DNA from: Camelus bactrianus
Lineage: Eukaryota > Chordata > Mammalia > Artiodactyla > Camelidae
DNA length: 64,000 bases
Direction: 5' to 3'
NCBI RefSeq assembly: GCF_048773025.1
Contig: NC_133573.1
Span: 7,932,501 to 7,996,500, forward strand
In this document: one piece after another, positions 13,086 through 25,875 of the stretch
Numbering within the stretch: the first letter of the stretch is position 1
Layout: each line of letters opens with the position of its first letter
Translations under genes and position numbers: made by a program
Notes under the pieces: generated by a model
Database searches by the model: none
What the model was told of the DNA's origin: nothing
The model's input: the letters and a program-made list of their open reading frames with translations, nothing else

Positions 13086-16000
13086 ATTTCTTATCATAAA
13101 ATGTGGTGTGACAAAAAATAGATTCTAAAACATGGAACTGTTCAAACTGAGAAGGTAGGCTGGAGGGTTAATGAGGGTGATTCTATTCATCCCAAGCAGG
13201 AAAGTTGGCGATCTATGTATGTTGTAGCAAAGAGCACATTAAAGTGTTTCCTATTGTACTTTGGGACTCAGCACATTTCTACCATCCTCTGGAAGAAAAA
13301 GATTGGGAGTTTGGAAATTTTGAATACATATTGTGATGTTGAGTTAGGTCGTACGTGGGCAATACAAACTTAGGATGCAGGTGGCCTTTCTGAAAGCAGA
13401 AAGGGAATGTAATGCAGTAGTTGCTGTCTTAACCAACGTCTGCTGAACTGATCGCTTGGCCACTTAATATGCTCCATTCTTCTGTAAGACATCTCGACTG
13501 AAGCCCACAGAACTCAGAATGTTTGTGAGTACAGGTGCTACCCTCAACCCATCGAGCACACCTGTTCCCACCAACTGACTTTTATGGCTGCCCAATTTAT
13601 TTGTGCCTTTTCCTAAAATTATTTATGCCAGTTATGCTTATTGTAATCATATAATTTAATTAAGTATTACAGAATTACAGAAACCAGTGAACTACGAGTA
13701 TGACAATAGAGGGTTTTTTTTTTTCCCTTTAAAATCTAGGTTAAGTGCTTTGAAAAGACCTGATAAAAGTCAACTGCTTAAGAATTGCTCTCAAACTGTA
13801 AAAATTGGTGGAAACTGTAAAAATGTAAAAGGATTTTTCTCCCCGCTACTTTGCAAGATCTTTAAATTCTCACTCCACATTAAAAGAAAACAAGAATAAA
13901 AGGAACTGTAAGTCTAATGCCTGAATGCATTATGACTGAGGTTTAATGTGTGAAGTGACCCATTCGAAGAAAAGACTTGGCCTCTGACCAAAACGCTGGT
14001 GAGTGGATGAGTGAAAATAAAATGTTTATAATATATTTGTATCTTTTTATGTTTCCTTTCGAATTTAAATGGACCGATATGTGGTCCTGCCACGATGGTT
14101 GAGGTTTCAACTGTCTGGCTTCGCTAAGAGATGCTTTCCTACGGAACTGGCCGTCCATGGTGTCTGGAGGCCCAGAGATTGGAAGGTAGCCTCTCAAGCC
14201 TGGAAAAGCTCGTTGTCCTTCACCAGCTGAGGCTGGTGCCAGAGGAAGCAGGAAGGAGGGCACTTCCTGTAAGAGAGAGTAGGCTTAGACCTGAGCCGCC
14301 CACCCCGTATCTATCTCAAACACCTTAAGTTATGCATTAGCGACCGGATGAATGGGGAGGAAACACTAAATTTTTAAGGAAACTGTATTTCCCAAGAAGC
14401 CCAAGCCTGGCCAATAATTGTGGGGGACCCTAGAGATCTTGTGTTGGGGGAAGAGGCCCTCTCTGGCTCCTTGTGGACAGGCTGCTGGTAGTCACCCTGC
14501 AACCGTGAGCTGACAGTGGGGAAGGCCTTCACTGGGCTGCAGATCAGGACGTGCCTGAAGGTCATCTTGACTTTTTTTTAAAATTATAGGAGCCAACAGA
14601 TTTCCTTTACTTTTGGATTTGGTCTTCTGTTTGTTTCCAAGAACAGCTTTTTGGCTTGGGGCCTGGAGGGAGGCGGTGTCTGAAAGTGGATTCAAATGTT
14701 CCACCAAGATAAAGCATGTATCTATTTCTTTTGCAGAAATTTTGGGAAACGCAAGGTTTTTTGTTTGTTTGTTTTCTGTTTTTTTTCCCCCTCTGCTAGT
14801 GACATTTCTGGAGATGTTTTAATGCCCCACTGATCCCTCAGTGTCTCTCATTGGTTGGTGTCAAGGACAGCTGCGCAGCTGGACTTCCACTTAACCTGCC
14901 TCTGAGGTTATTATAAAGTGTGCTCGGGACAAAGGCCAGTGGATGAATTACGGCAGGACACCCAGACTACAAGCCAAATGAGCCCTTTAAAAAATGTGTA
15001 TGGCCAGCCTGAAATATTACTCTAAGTAATGCAGCAGAGCAACAGTGTCAAGACACGGGGAGCGGTCGAGGTGAACCTACTCGCTTTGAGCAAAGCGTCG
15101 TGCAGCAGGGCAGGGTCCCGTGGTCATCCTGGTGCCATGCACGTCCCTCCCAGTGGGACGTTCTCCCCTGAACATAAAGTAGGAAGGTTGTGCATCTGCG
15201 AATGCAGACAGTTTCTGTGCTGGTCCTGGACCCATCTGCCCTGTGGGAGGGATGAACCCTGCAGGCTAGCTCCTAGGAGTGGCCAGGGCGCACGCTAGTG
15301 GAAGATGGGGGAAGAAGCAGGGAGAAGCCAGGGTACTTCTCCTGCTCCCCTTCCATCCCCGGGAACACCTGGTGCAACAGTGGGTCACTTCCAGCTTCCC
15401 TCTGATTACCTTCACCTTTTGCATCCTCACTCTGGCCCAGGGATGGTGGTGGCTTTCTGCAAGTGTTAACCTCTGGGCTTTCTCCCTGTCTGCTGTTGGG
15501 CATTTCAGCTCTGCCTACCCGTGGCGAACCAGTTTCCTGCATCAGGTCATTCTGTCTTAAATACTCAAGTGATTCCTCTTCCTTGAGAAGACTCTGACTG
15601 ATAAAAGTATTTAACTCGCAGCCTTAGGCCAGGGCTTCAGAATGGATGGGTCCAAAACATACTGTCATACTGCTCTTCTATATCTGAAGGTTTTTAGCCT
15701 ATTTGTTTCCTATTTATTAAGTGCTTCTGCTTTTTGCCCCCTTGCATTCTCAGCATTTCTTCTATTTATGACTGAAAGTTACACTTCAGCTTATAAATGG
15801 ACTTTCTTGTTTTCTAGTTACTACATCTCGGCATAATACTTTCCAAACACTGTTTTATTATGTTCCACACTTAAAAAGCCACCTGGATATTCCCCCTTTC
15901 TAGTCTTTTTGTTAAACTATCTTTAAGCCCCCTTGCGTGTTTTTGTAATGTGTAACGCAGACTCCGTTACGACAGAAAAGTTTCAAAAGACTTGTGCAGC

Positions 16001-16854
16001 TGGGAACTTTTTGATGATTTCATTTTATAAGTCCTTTGGAATGAAAGTGGGCATTAAGAGGCACAGTGAATACAGTATCAGTTTAACAAGATTTGAATGG
16101 CCTGATTTTTACGGAGAAGTTAACATTTCTAGACACTGTGATTCCACCAGTGGCTTTCTCTATAATGTTTAAAAAATGGAATTGAGCAGACATATAAAAT
16201 GGAAAAAAACACAAGGATTGTCATAAATCTTTTTTACTAAAGTGTTTTGCAATTGCTCCACAAAGAAACAAGATGAGAAAGTCCAGGTGCTATTTGTTAA
16301 AATGTAGGGTTGATGTTTCAGCATCTCAAAAGGGATATAACGAGAGAAACTAAAGAACATGGGTCACACTTGACTGTGACTCACCAGAGAAATCAGGCCC
16401 ATCTGGCCTCTCCCCCAAAAATGGGAATATAGGAGCCCAAAGCAGTAAACAGAGTGCAGCATGGCCGAAGTCACCAGACCCTCCTGATGTGGCAGGTCTC
16501 AGCCCCGGTCCTGGCCACGGTCCTGCCCCGCGTGGGTCATCCCAGGGCAACCTGAGGGCAGGCTGCAGAGGTGGGACCTGCTTGCTTTTGTGACTACCTT
16601 CTGTGGTGTCACATCAGCCACCTGTACCACTAACGCCATCCCTCAAAAGAAGACCATGTGGCTGCATCACGGGGGTTGGACGGGTTAGTAAGACCTCTGC
16701 AGCCTTGCTTCCCTCACTTCTGTCTGTACGCTGAGAAAACCCAAGAAACTTCATTTGTCAAGTTGAGCCTTTGGTCCATAAACATTTTTCTTTTCTTTTT
16801 AGGGTCTTTGGTTTAGCAGGTAGCCTGTGCACTGCCCTCTGAAAAATACTTAAA
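13086..16854. other. Intergenic, mostly unique-looking DNA
   Basis: The base composition is less AT-rich than the flanks, notably at 14,100-15,560. Frames up to about 106 codons occur on both strands, without splice-linked structure or a recognisable protein. No named repeat was identified. Confidence 0.45.
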
Positions 16855-16871
16855 GATTTTTTTTAACATCT

Positions 16872-16989
16872 CCTTAAAAATTTTTTATTTAGTTTTAATT
16901 TTAATTTTTTTAATGGAGAGACTGGGGATTGAACCCAGGACCTCAGGCATGCTAAGCACACACTCTACCCCTGAGCTATACCCCTCCCC
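16872..16989 (-). mobile_element. tRNA-Ala-derived camelid SINE (Vic-1-like)
   Basis: Read on the minus strand, the element has a tRNA-Ala-like head: an A box, the anticodon context 'gcttagcatg' and the B box 'gggttcaatcccc', then a T/A-rich tail. Imperfect target duplications (gattttttttaacatct near 16,855; gattttttaatatct at 16,990) flank it. This head is the hallmark of camelid-specific tRNA-Ala SINEs. It is a SINE and not a tRNA gene, because the 3' acceptor half is replaced by the tail. Confidence 0.85.
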
Positions 16990-17019
16990 GATTTTTTAAT
17001 ATCTTGAATTGAAAAAAAA

Positions 17020-17345
17020 CACTTTGAGAGCTTTCTAGATCAGTCTATACAATCTTGCTCACTCATTTTAATAGCTGTGTAATCGTCCTTCACATGGGCA
17101 CACTGTGTTTGTTTAAACTAGTGCCATACCAGTGGGTACAATGGATATTTCCGGTTTTTTGTTATGACAAACACTGTTGCAGTGAACATCCATGTACGTT
17201 TTCCTGACCTTTCTTGGCTAATTCCACAGGATGAATTTCTAACTGTGGGATTTCAGGTCAAAAGGTATATAGATTTCACACTTTGAGAGACTGCTATACT
17301 GTAGTTTTTTCTTGGAAAATCAGGCCAGTTTACACCCACAAAAAC
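17020..17345 (-). mobile_element. Old antisense L1 ORF2 3' fragment
   Basis: The phrases 'gttgcagtgaacatccatgt', 'ggatgaatttctaactgtgg' and 'gtcaaaaggtatatagattt' fit the complement of the C-terminal ORF2 of old L1s. It is heavily diverged and has no usable frame. Confidence 0.55.
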
Positions 17346-19023
17346 ATAATGAGGGTGGTTCCTGGTGACTGCAGAATTCTTTTGTCTTCTGAACACCTTG
17401 AGGGGATGGGTTTGGTAAGCAAATTTAGAAGCAGAGGGTAAGGCATAGTTAAATCTTCCCAGATAATTTCAAGAGAAAGAAACTTGAAGGGGAAGGAGGC
17501 TTGGCACCTTGGAGGCCAAAGATCTACCGGAGCAGTAAGACTGCAGGGATGAGGTGCTGGATGGAGGCGGGGGAGGAAGAACAAAGAGCCCTCCTGGTGC
17601 TAAAGCCCAGAAGGGGCTCCAGAAAAGAGCGCGTCAGACGAGCTTTCCACCTCGGATGTGGGATGAGCAGTGAATGTCTTCCTCCTCCCCTACCAAACTC
17701 AATAGACTGCACACTGATCACTACTTATTTTTTGAGTAAATTCTTTTGGGAGTGTTCAACAGAGAAGACACAGGAGCAGAAGACCTCTAAAGAATCACAG
17801 GAGTGTGTCCACATTGCAGAGCGCTTGGAAAGTCAGGACAAAAACAAGCAAAAACACTCACTCTATAACCCTAACACAATTACTGCTACAATGTTAGTGG
17901 ATTCCCGGCCCTCTGTTTTTTCACAGGCATTTTTGACATAGTTGTAATCGTTGCAGACATACAATTTTGTATCCTTTTTTGTGAATTTGATATGAATGTG
18001 TATGTGCGCACCGATAAACAAACTGCAGGACAGAGAAACAAACCTTACATATTCTTATTTTTCACTTTCACTTGAAAGTGTCTTTGTGGTCAGAAGTAAT
18101 CACAGACATACGTATGCAGTGAATGTTTGGGATTCTCTTCTCGGGGGTGGAAGTTCAGTGCGCATGTCCCACGGATGTGTTTGGAGACCAAAAGCATGAC
18201 AGTAAATAAGTTGTTGAGGGCTGCTGATGTCACTTTCTAGTTCTAAATATAGAAAGTGATATTGACTGACACATCCACAATTTTAACTTTTGCAGATATA
18301 AGTATTTTGTTAGTATTTTGGTTCTTGATTCAACTGAATTAATGTTTAATAGACAAAGCAAAGTTAATTCAATCAACTGTCCATGCCAACTTGAAAATGG
18401 AGAAGACCACAACATTTTCCCCCCAAAGTGGCATTTTCCCAAAATAGAGTTTTACTTACTGAATTCCATGCCTTATTGAACTTTGTAGGTACTGATTTAA
18501 CTATAGAGCTGAATTAATTAAATACTTTTGCAAAGAAAAGTGTAGAATTGACTAGAATCTTTCCTTACATGTTGTCAAGGACACATGAATCATGTTAAAT
18601 ACTCAGATTGGAAATAGTCATTGAATTTGCTCCTCATAAATATTTAGCATAAACGATGAAGAGTTTTTTTTTAAAAGAAAGCTGTATGATCGCCTTCACT
18701 ACACAAATAAGAGTAAATCGTAAGGTATTCCACACACAATACTTAACGCGACTTACACGTTTATTGTCATAAAATTTAAGGTCAGTTATAGAAGCTGACT
18801 TTCCAGTGTTACTAAGACTAGGATATATTTTCAAGACTTCTCAGGGTAGCTGAAGATGTCCCCTTGGGGCTGACTACAAGGTAAGGCTCTCTTGCATTCT
18901 TCTTTTTTTTTAATGTTAGTATCTCTCTGATAGTTAAGTGGGCTGGGGTAAAAGTGTAACCCATTGAGTTCTACCTACCCACCTTCCCTCTAATCTTGGT
19001 CGTGCTGGCAGAATTCTATGGGC
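17346..19023. other. Intergenic DNA, nothing recognised
   Basis: No gene or named repeat was recognised. A + frame of 146 codons at 17,501-17,941 has no conserved-looking motif and is probably chance. Confidence 0.45.
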
Positions 19024-19034
19024 CCAAGTTCCTC

Positions 19035-20989
19035 TTTTTTTTTTTTTTTTTTTTGGAGTTAAAATCTTTATTCTTTTTTTTTTTTTTTTAACATTTTTTA
19101 TTGATTTATAATCATTTTACAATGTTGTGTCAAATTCCAGTGTTCAGCACAATTTTTCAGTTATTCATGGACATATACACACTCATTGTCACATATTTTT
19201 CTCTGTGAGTTATCATAACATTTTGTGTATATTTCCCTGTGCTATACAGTGTAATCTTGTTTATCTATTCTACAGTTTTGAAATCCCAGTCTATCCCTTC
19301 GCACCCTCCACCCCCCTGGTAACCACAAGTCTGTATTCTCTGTCTATGAGTCTATTTCTGTCCTTTATTTATGCTTTGTTTTTGTTTGTTTGTTTGTTTG
19401 TTTTTGTTTTTTAGATTCCACATATGAGCGATCTCATATGGTATTTTTCTTTCTCTTTCTGGCTTACTTCACTTAGAATGACATTCTCCAGGAGCATCCA
19501 TGTTGCTGCAAATGGCATTATGTTGTCGGTTTTTATGGCTGAGTAGTATTCCATTGTATAAATATACCACGTCTTCTTTATCCAGTCACCTGTTGATGGA
19601 CATTTAGGCTGTTTCCATGTTTTGGCTATTGTAAATAGTGCTGCTATGAACACTGGGGTGCAGGTGTCATCCTGAAGTAGATTTCCTTCTGGATACAAGC
19701 CCAGGAGTGGGATTCCTGGGTCATATGGTAAGTCTATTCCTAGTCTTTTGAGGAATCTCCACACTGTTTTCCATAGTGGCTGCGCCAACCTGCATTCCCA
19801 CCAGCAGTGTAGGAGGGTTCCCCTTTCTCCACAGCCTCTCCAGCATTTGTCATTTGTGGATTTTTGAATGACGGTCATTCTGACTGGTGTGAGGTGATAC
19901 CTCATTGTAGTTTTGATTTGCATTTCTCTGATAATTAGTGATATTGAGCATTTTATCATGTGCTTTTTGATCATTTGTATGTCTTCCTTGGAGAATTGCT
20001 TGTTTAGGTCTTCTGCCCATTTTTGGATTGGGTTGTTTATTTTTTTCTTATTGGGTCGTATGAGCTGCTTATATATTCTGGAGATCAAGCCTTTGTCGGT
20101 TTCACTGGCAAAAATCTTCTCCCATTCCGTAGGTTTTCTTCTTGTTTTATTTCTGGTTTCCTTTGCTGTGCAGAAGCTTGTAAGTTTCATTAGGTCCCAT
20201 TTGTTTATTCTTGCTTTTATTTCTTCTAGGAGAAAATTTTTTAAATGTATGTCAGATAATGTTTTGCCTATGTTTTCCTCTAGGAGGTTTACTGTATCTT
20301 GTCTTATGTTTAAGTCTTTAATCCATTTTGAGTTGATTTTTGTATATGGTGTAAGGGAGTGTTCTAGCTTCATTGTTTTACATGCTGCTGTCCAGTTTTC
20401 CCAACGCCATTTGCTGAAGAGACTGTCTTTATTCCAATGTATATTCTTGCCTCTTTTGTCAAAGATGAGTTGACCAAAAGTTTGTGGGTTCATTTCTGGG
20501 CTCTCTATTCTGTTCCATTGGTCTATATGTCTGTTTTGGTACCAATACCATGCTTTCTTGATGACTGTAGCTCTATAGTATTGTCTGAAGTCTGGGAGAG
20601 TTATTCCTCCAGCCTCTTTCTTTCTCTTCAGTAATGCTTTGGCAATTCTTGGTCTTTGATGGTTCCATATGAATTTTATTATGATTTTTTCTAGTTCTGT
20701 GAAATATGTCCTGGGTAATTGGATAGGGATTGCATTAAATCTGTAGATTGCCTTGGGCAGTGTGACCATTTTAACAATATTGATTCTTCCAATCCAAGAG
20801 CATGGAGTATCTTTCCATTTTTTAAAGTCTTCTTTAATTTCCTTCATCAATGGTTTATAGTTTTCTGTGTATAGTTCTTTCACCTCCTTGGTTAGATTTA
20901 TTCCTAGGTATTTTATTACTTTGGGTGCTATTTTAAAGGGGATTGTTTCTTTACTTTCTTCTTCTGTTGATTTATCGTTAGTGTAAAGA
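19035..20989 (-). mobile_element. Young 5'-truncated LINE-1 with 3' transduction
   Basis: This antisense L1 is bounded by an 11-bp target-site duplication CCAAGTTCCTC (19,024-19,034 and 20,990-21,000). Read 5'-3' on the minus strand, it holds about 1.58 kb of open ORF2 C-terminus, a 3' UTR of about 320 bp and A16 (19,089-19,074). A 19-nt stretch carrying AATAAA follows (19,073-19,055), then A20 (19,054-19,035). The open frame, long homopolymer tails and near-perfect duplication all argue for a recent insertion. Missing 5' ORF2, ORF1 and promoter make it non-autonomous. Confidence 0.92.
19411..20987 (-). pseudogene. L1 ORF2p C-terminal fragment, frame still open
   Basis: The frame is uninterrupted from the truncation point to the TAA at 19,413-19,411; the part after the first possible start (GTG at 20,883) is 490 codons. 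It covers the region downstream of the reverse-transcriptase catalytic core (start text '[15 protein letters not shown]') to the C-terminus. The L1 cysteine-rich segment is visible (C-x3-C-x7-H-x4-C, around '[18 protein letters not shown]'). The endonuclease domain and the RT catalytic motif are absent, so it has no retrotransposition function. It has no promoter of its own in view. Confidence 0.9.
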
Positions 20990-21000
20990 CCAAGTTCCTC

Positions 21001-22879
21001 CTTTTGATTTGACCTGATTCCTGTATAAATATTCCTGAATTCTTCTTCTGTTTGCTGTATTTGCTTCCCTTCTGCCCTTGGTCTCTTCTGGCCCTGGCTG
21101 ATATCCTGCCCCTAAATCCAGAGAATTCCAGAAGCTGCTTGATAATTTAGCTAGGTTAACTTTGACTTGGCTGCATCAAGTTCCAAATAACCTAATTACA
21201 GCGATTTTGAGAACTAGCATCTCTTACAATATAACCATTAAATATGGTTTCACTTAATTTGAGAAGTCCAGGCTTTATAGTTCTTACTTGTCAGTAGCTT
21301 ATTTGGAGAAAGCCGATTATGTGTAGCCATTTATTCTTTCTGACCATTTTCATACTGATTCATGAACAGCAATTCCGTATCATTTCCCCTTACTATCCTG
21401 TCTCGTTCTATTCATTTTCAATGATCAAATGGATCTGAGTTTTAAAAAATACAATTTCAACTTTTATAACCTTAAATGACATGTTCTGAAACTAATAAAT
21501 GAGGAAGAATATTTGCTATTATTTAAATGCCAAAGAATTTTAAATTGGTTTAATCAGATATTCAGTGAAATACAAAATTTGCTAAGACGTTCTCTCTTTA
21601 ACTTTTGAATCAGTCCTGAATCAGATGCATTTACATGTTTGTTTAACTTGTTTAGAGTAAGTTCCTTGGGAAAATTCTGAGAAATATAATTTCTAAATCC
21701 TGCTGATTCTTAGCCAATTTTATTTCTTAAAATATAGATTTGATTTTTAAGACAATTTACACATTCCTCCTCTTAATGCTTATCTACCTTGAGTTGGTAA
21801 AGTCCTGAATGCTTCTGGTTTAAATGCAATATATAAGCTATGAATTCAAAAAAGCTAAAAAAATCTTTGATGTTATATTATTTTCTATGATGTGTATTGT
21901 ATCACTAAGGAAAGAATTCCCAGGGAAGAATAAAAACCTGTTTATAACTTGCAGGTTATTTCAGTATGCAAAATCAACCAGTTCCTCTCACACTATAAAA
22001 ACCTCTAAAAACCATCAATAGCTACAGTTAATGTTTTATAATTGTCACAAGATGCCTTTCCCAATGACTTTACAAAAAAATGATATCCCAAAGAATTGAC
22101 TGAGGAAGCCAAGTTTGAATCTCATAAGAACTAGAGATTTGAATAGTCATTTGAAATCCTAGACATTTTCCAATATAGTAAAATAGGCATTGGTAAAACT
22201 TAAAATTCCAACAACGCTATAGTCTCTCTCCAACAATAGTTGTTAAATATAAATATTGCTGCTTTAGATAAATAGTGAATATGGAACCATCTGGTGAAAA
22301 CTAGTTATACGTTAAACACCTGAAATTTAAAAAAAAATTATAAAGTCTCTGAAAATAAGTATATCTCTAGTAAAGCATTAGAAATCTGATTAGAAGTAGC
22401 TCCAACACTTTTTTAAAAAGATGGGGGAAGCAATCTAATTTAATTTTCTCAACAATAAAATATTCAGTTACTACTCACTGGTAGGCTCGTTTGCCTCAAC
22501 TCAAATATCCACTCATCTCAAGTAAAGCACTCACTTTAAGTAAAGGCCAGAAACAGGAAATGGAAAAATAAAGATTCTAAAAGTAGTCACAAAAAAACAC
22601 TATAATATTCATGGCGTAAAACTTAAAAGTAGCAAAGAACAGATAGAGGGCACCGTCACAACTATACTGTTTAGAACAATTCTTTACTGCACATCTTTGC
22701 CCCAAGAACAGTATCTATTATGAAAAACATTTCAATTCTAATTTATGCTAGTTCATATTTATATTTTAAAAGTTATTCCTGGATCAAATGCTTAAAAGAA
22801 AGCTATTAAAATTTGTAAGGCTCAAAGCAAATCTACAAATAAGAAAATGACCCAAAAATTATTCTAAAAAGGCAAAATA
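21001..22879. other. AT-rich intergenic DNA, nothing recognised
   Basis: No gene, splice-linked frame or confidently named repeat. All frames are under 70 codons. Confidence 0.5.
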
Positions 22880-23500
22880 AATGAAGACCAATCACACGGA
22901 AGAGAAAAGCAAGTGGTCAACAGAAGAAAGGTATATATTCAGTCTCATTAGTAGTAAGATCTTAGAAGATTAAAACAATAACATTCTCATAGGTCAGCAA
23001 AATTTAAAGATTGATAACATCCCAGTGCTGTCAAGGGCACAAGTAAATATTGGTGGGCTGTAAATGGATAGAATCTTTTTGGAAAGCATGTGTAGTGTGC
23101 ATTAAACATTTTTAAAGTACACATTTTCTTTGCCATAGCAGTCCTACTTTCTGGGATGAATACATACATATAATTGAAATGAATATATTCAGTACTTATT
23201 ATTAAATAATAAATGAATATATATAATTAGAGGCTATGCATATACATAAAATTAGAGGTGGTTATGCAAGTATGTAAAGTTATGTATATAAAGATGTACA
23301 TTTTCAGTGAGATCTTATAAGTCAACAGTTGAAGGATTAAATAAATTATAATATATCCTTATTATAGAACATTATGCAGCATTAAAAATGAGTAGACAAA
23401 TTTATCAAAAATGACAGACATTTCATGATATATTATTAAATGAAAAATTACAGACCAAATATATAAAATGATACCAGTACTTTAAAGTAGTCTTAGATAT
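22880..23500 (+). mobile_element. Old L1/HAL1-like 3' ORF2 fragment
   Basis: The phrases 'agcaagtggtcaacagaaga', 'gtagaatctttttggaaagc'-like text and 'gaacattatgcagcattaaa' follow the order of old L1 ORF2 C-terminal sequence on the sense strand. It is strongly decayed. Confidence 0.6.
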
Positions 23501-23559
23501 ACAGTACTCTAGGTATTTGGCAGAAGTACAGGCCAATCCTCTCTGGAGGAAGCTTTTTT

Positions 23560-25460
23560 TCCCCAGTTCTCAAAGAATTCCTTGAAAAACAAATTTCCAA
23601 AGAAATGAATGAGCAGATCACAGCCAAAAACCATTCAACATACAGGGAAACAGATACCATGAGTGAGAAGTAGCAAGAATAAAAATAACAAAAAGAAAAC
23701 CAAAGGACTTCTGATATTGTTATAGTCAGATTATAAAATAATTGTGGTTAGCATGTATAAATAAACAAAAGTTTGAAAATCTGCACAGAGAACAATAAAC
23801 TATACAAAATGACCAAATACGAGCAAGAACCGGAGCACCTGAAAATGAAATCGTAATAAATAAAATGAACAGCAACAACAACAACAAACCCTCAATGGAT
23901 GGGCTTCACGGTAGATTAGACCAGTTGAAGAGAGAATTAGTGACCTCAAAGACAAGACAGTCATGAAGAAGTTATCCAAAAGGTTACACAGAAATGACAT
24001 ACAATCTATGGGAAAAGCAGGTTAAGAAAAAATGGTGGAGACAGTAGAAATGTGCCTAACTGGGACTCCAGAAAGAAAAGGGAAAGGGGGCAGAGGTAAT
24101 ATGTGAGGATAAAAATGGCTGAGAACGTTCTAGAACTGTTTAAAAGGATCTTCTGTCAGATTCAAGGGCATAGTGAGAATCAAGCAGGACAGATGCAAAG
24201 AAAACCCACAAGTAGAAAAATCACAGTCGAACTGGAGAGCACCAAAGGACAAAGAGGACCCTTACAGGAGACACAGCTGCCTTCAAAGGAGTACCACACA
24301 GACAGCTGATTTCCTGATGGCGAAACAGGAAGCCAGGAGACCATGAAGAAATATACTCAATGTGCAAAGGGAAAATTATTTTTAACTTACACCTCTATTA
24401 GAAAATACACCTCTTCTGCATGAAGCCAAAAGGCTGATATTCTCAGGCCATCAAAAACTGAGGAGGGTTTGCCACTAGCAGACCTTCACTAAGGGAAAAT
24501 CTAGAGTGTCCTAGAGGCGGAAGGAATGTGATCTCACATTCAAAGTCTGAGATACAAACAGAAATGGAGAGACATGTACACTGATGGTCACGACAGAGTA
24601 ACACGATTTGGATTTAGACTCCTGCCTGAAACACCACCACCAGCAATAAAACAGAGGCAGGAGTTAAGGGTTCAAAGGGGGCATGAGAAACATTTTGGAG
24701 TGGACGGTATGCTCACAGCCTTGACAGTAGGGATTGTTTCACACATGTTGAAACTTATCAAATTGTACATTTTTAATATGTGCCATTTACTGTGTTAATC
24801 ATACCTCAATAATTATATTTTTAAAAGAAATGGCAAGCAGAGAAATTGGCAAATATGTGCATAAATACAAACAATATAAAATGATGACTGTATAAAACAG
24901 CAATATTAATGTTTTACGGAGTTTAAAAAAAGAATTTAAACACATGACCAGAACAGCGTATTATTCCAGAAGGGGATACAATTCCAACAATGAGGTGGGT
25001 AATGATACTGATTAACTCGAGACTTTGAAATGTTATGATGTATGTTATTTTTTGGGTAGTAACAAAAAGAAAAGTATCAGAGCGCATGACTTCCAAACGG
25101 TAGTGGATAAAATAGAGTTAGAAAAAATGAATCAGTTCAAATTGAAGGCAACAGAAGACGGAAAAAGAATCATAGAAAAGATGGGACAAATGGAAAGCAA
25201 AAATAAGATTTCATATAATGTAAATAAATTAAATGCCTTCATCAAACACAAAGATTGTAAGACTGCATTTCTAAAAAAAAAAAAGACTCAACCATTCTCT
25301 GCTACAATGAATATATTTAAAATATAAGTTTCTAGAAAAGCTGAAAGTAAAAAGGTGGAAAAAGATACACCAGGAAAACACCAAACGGAAAACTGGTATA
25401 CTGCTATTAAAATCAGACAAGATATACTTTCTGGCAAAAGTCATTACTAGAAAAAAATGG
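23560..25460 (+). mobile_element. Old L1/HAL1 ORF1-region and 3' end remnants
   Basis: Text such as 'gaagagagaattagtgacct' (ORF1 coiled-coil region) and 'agcaggacagatgcaaagaa' fits old L1M/HAL1 ORF1. At 24,740-24,830, 'aaacttatcaaattgtacat' through 'atacctcaataattat' is a typical old L1 3' terminus. Several pieces seem present; their exact joints were not resolved. Confidence 0.5.
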
Positions 25461-25564
25461 GGTAATTTTATAATGATCAAAGAACCCACTCCTAAGAAGA
25501 GATAACAAATTTAAATTCCCTGTACTCATTATGATATCTTCAAAATGTAAAAAGCAGAAATGTT

Positions 25565-25875
25565 CCATATGATTAATTTTGGCCAATGAGATATAAGTAG
25601 AATTGTGGTGTGGCAATTGCCTTAAAAGAAAGCCAGTGTGTGACCTCTGCCCCCTTGCATGCTTTCCTCCGTCCTGATGGCTGGAGATGGAGGGGACCTT
25701 GGACATACTGGTCCTGCCCAGCAGAGGAGGAGCTGGGATCACTCAGGACGTTGAACCACTGCTGCAGACCTGACCGCTCCCTCCAGACTACTGTTGTGAT
25801 AAACTTCTGTCCTCTGTACGCCACTGTTTTTGGACTGTCCATTTCTCACACCAGAATCTGATCTTACCTAATACA
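25565..25875 (+). repeat. Probable fossil repeat with terminal 'cctaatac' end, unassigned
   Basis: The 'ttggccaatgagatataagt' start, the 'gtgataaacttctgtcctc' late segment and the 'cttacctaatacag' end form a pattern common to several old mammalian MER/LTR-type repeats. The family was not identified. Confidence 0.35.

Noticed and set aside
17501-17941. 146-codon + frame in intergenic DNA
   Set aside because: No motif, no splice or promoter context, and an antisense frame of similar quality overlaps it.
19913-20473. 186-codon + strand open frame
   Set aside because: Antisense shadow of the L1 ORF2 fragment on the minus strand.
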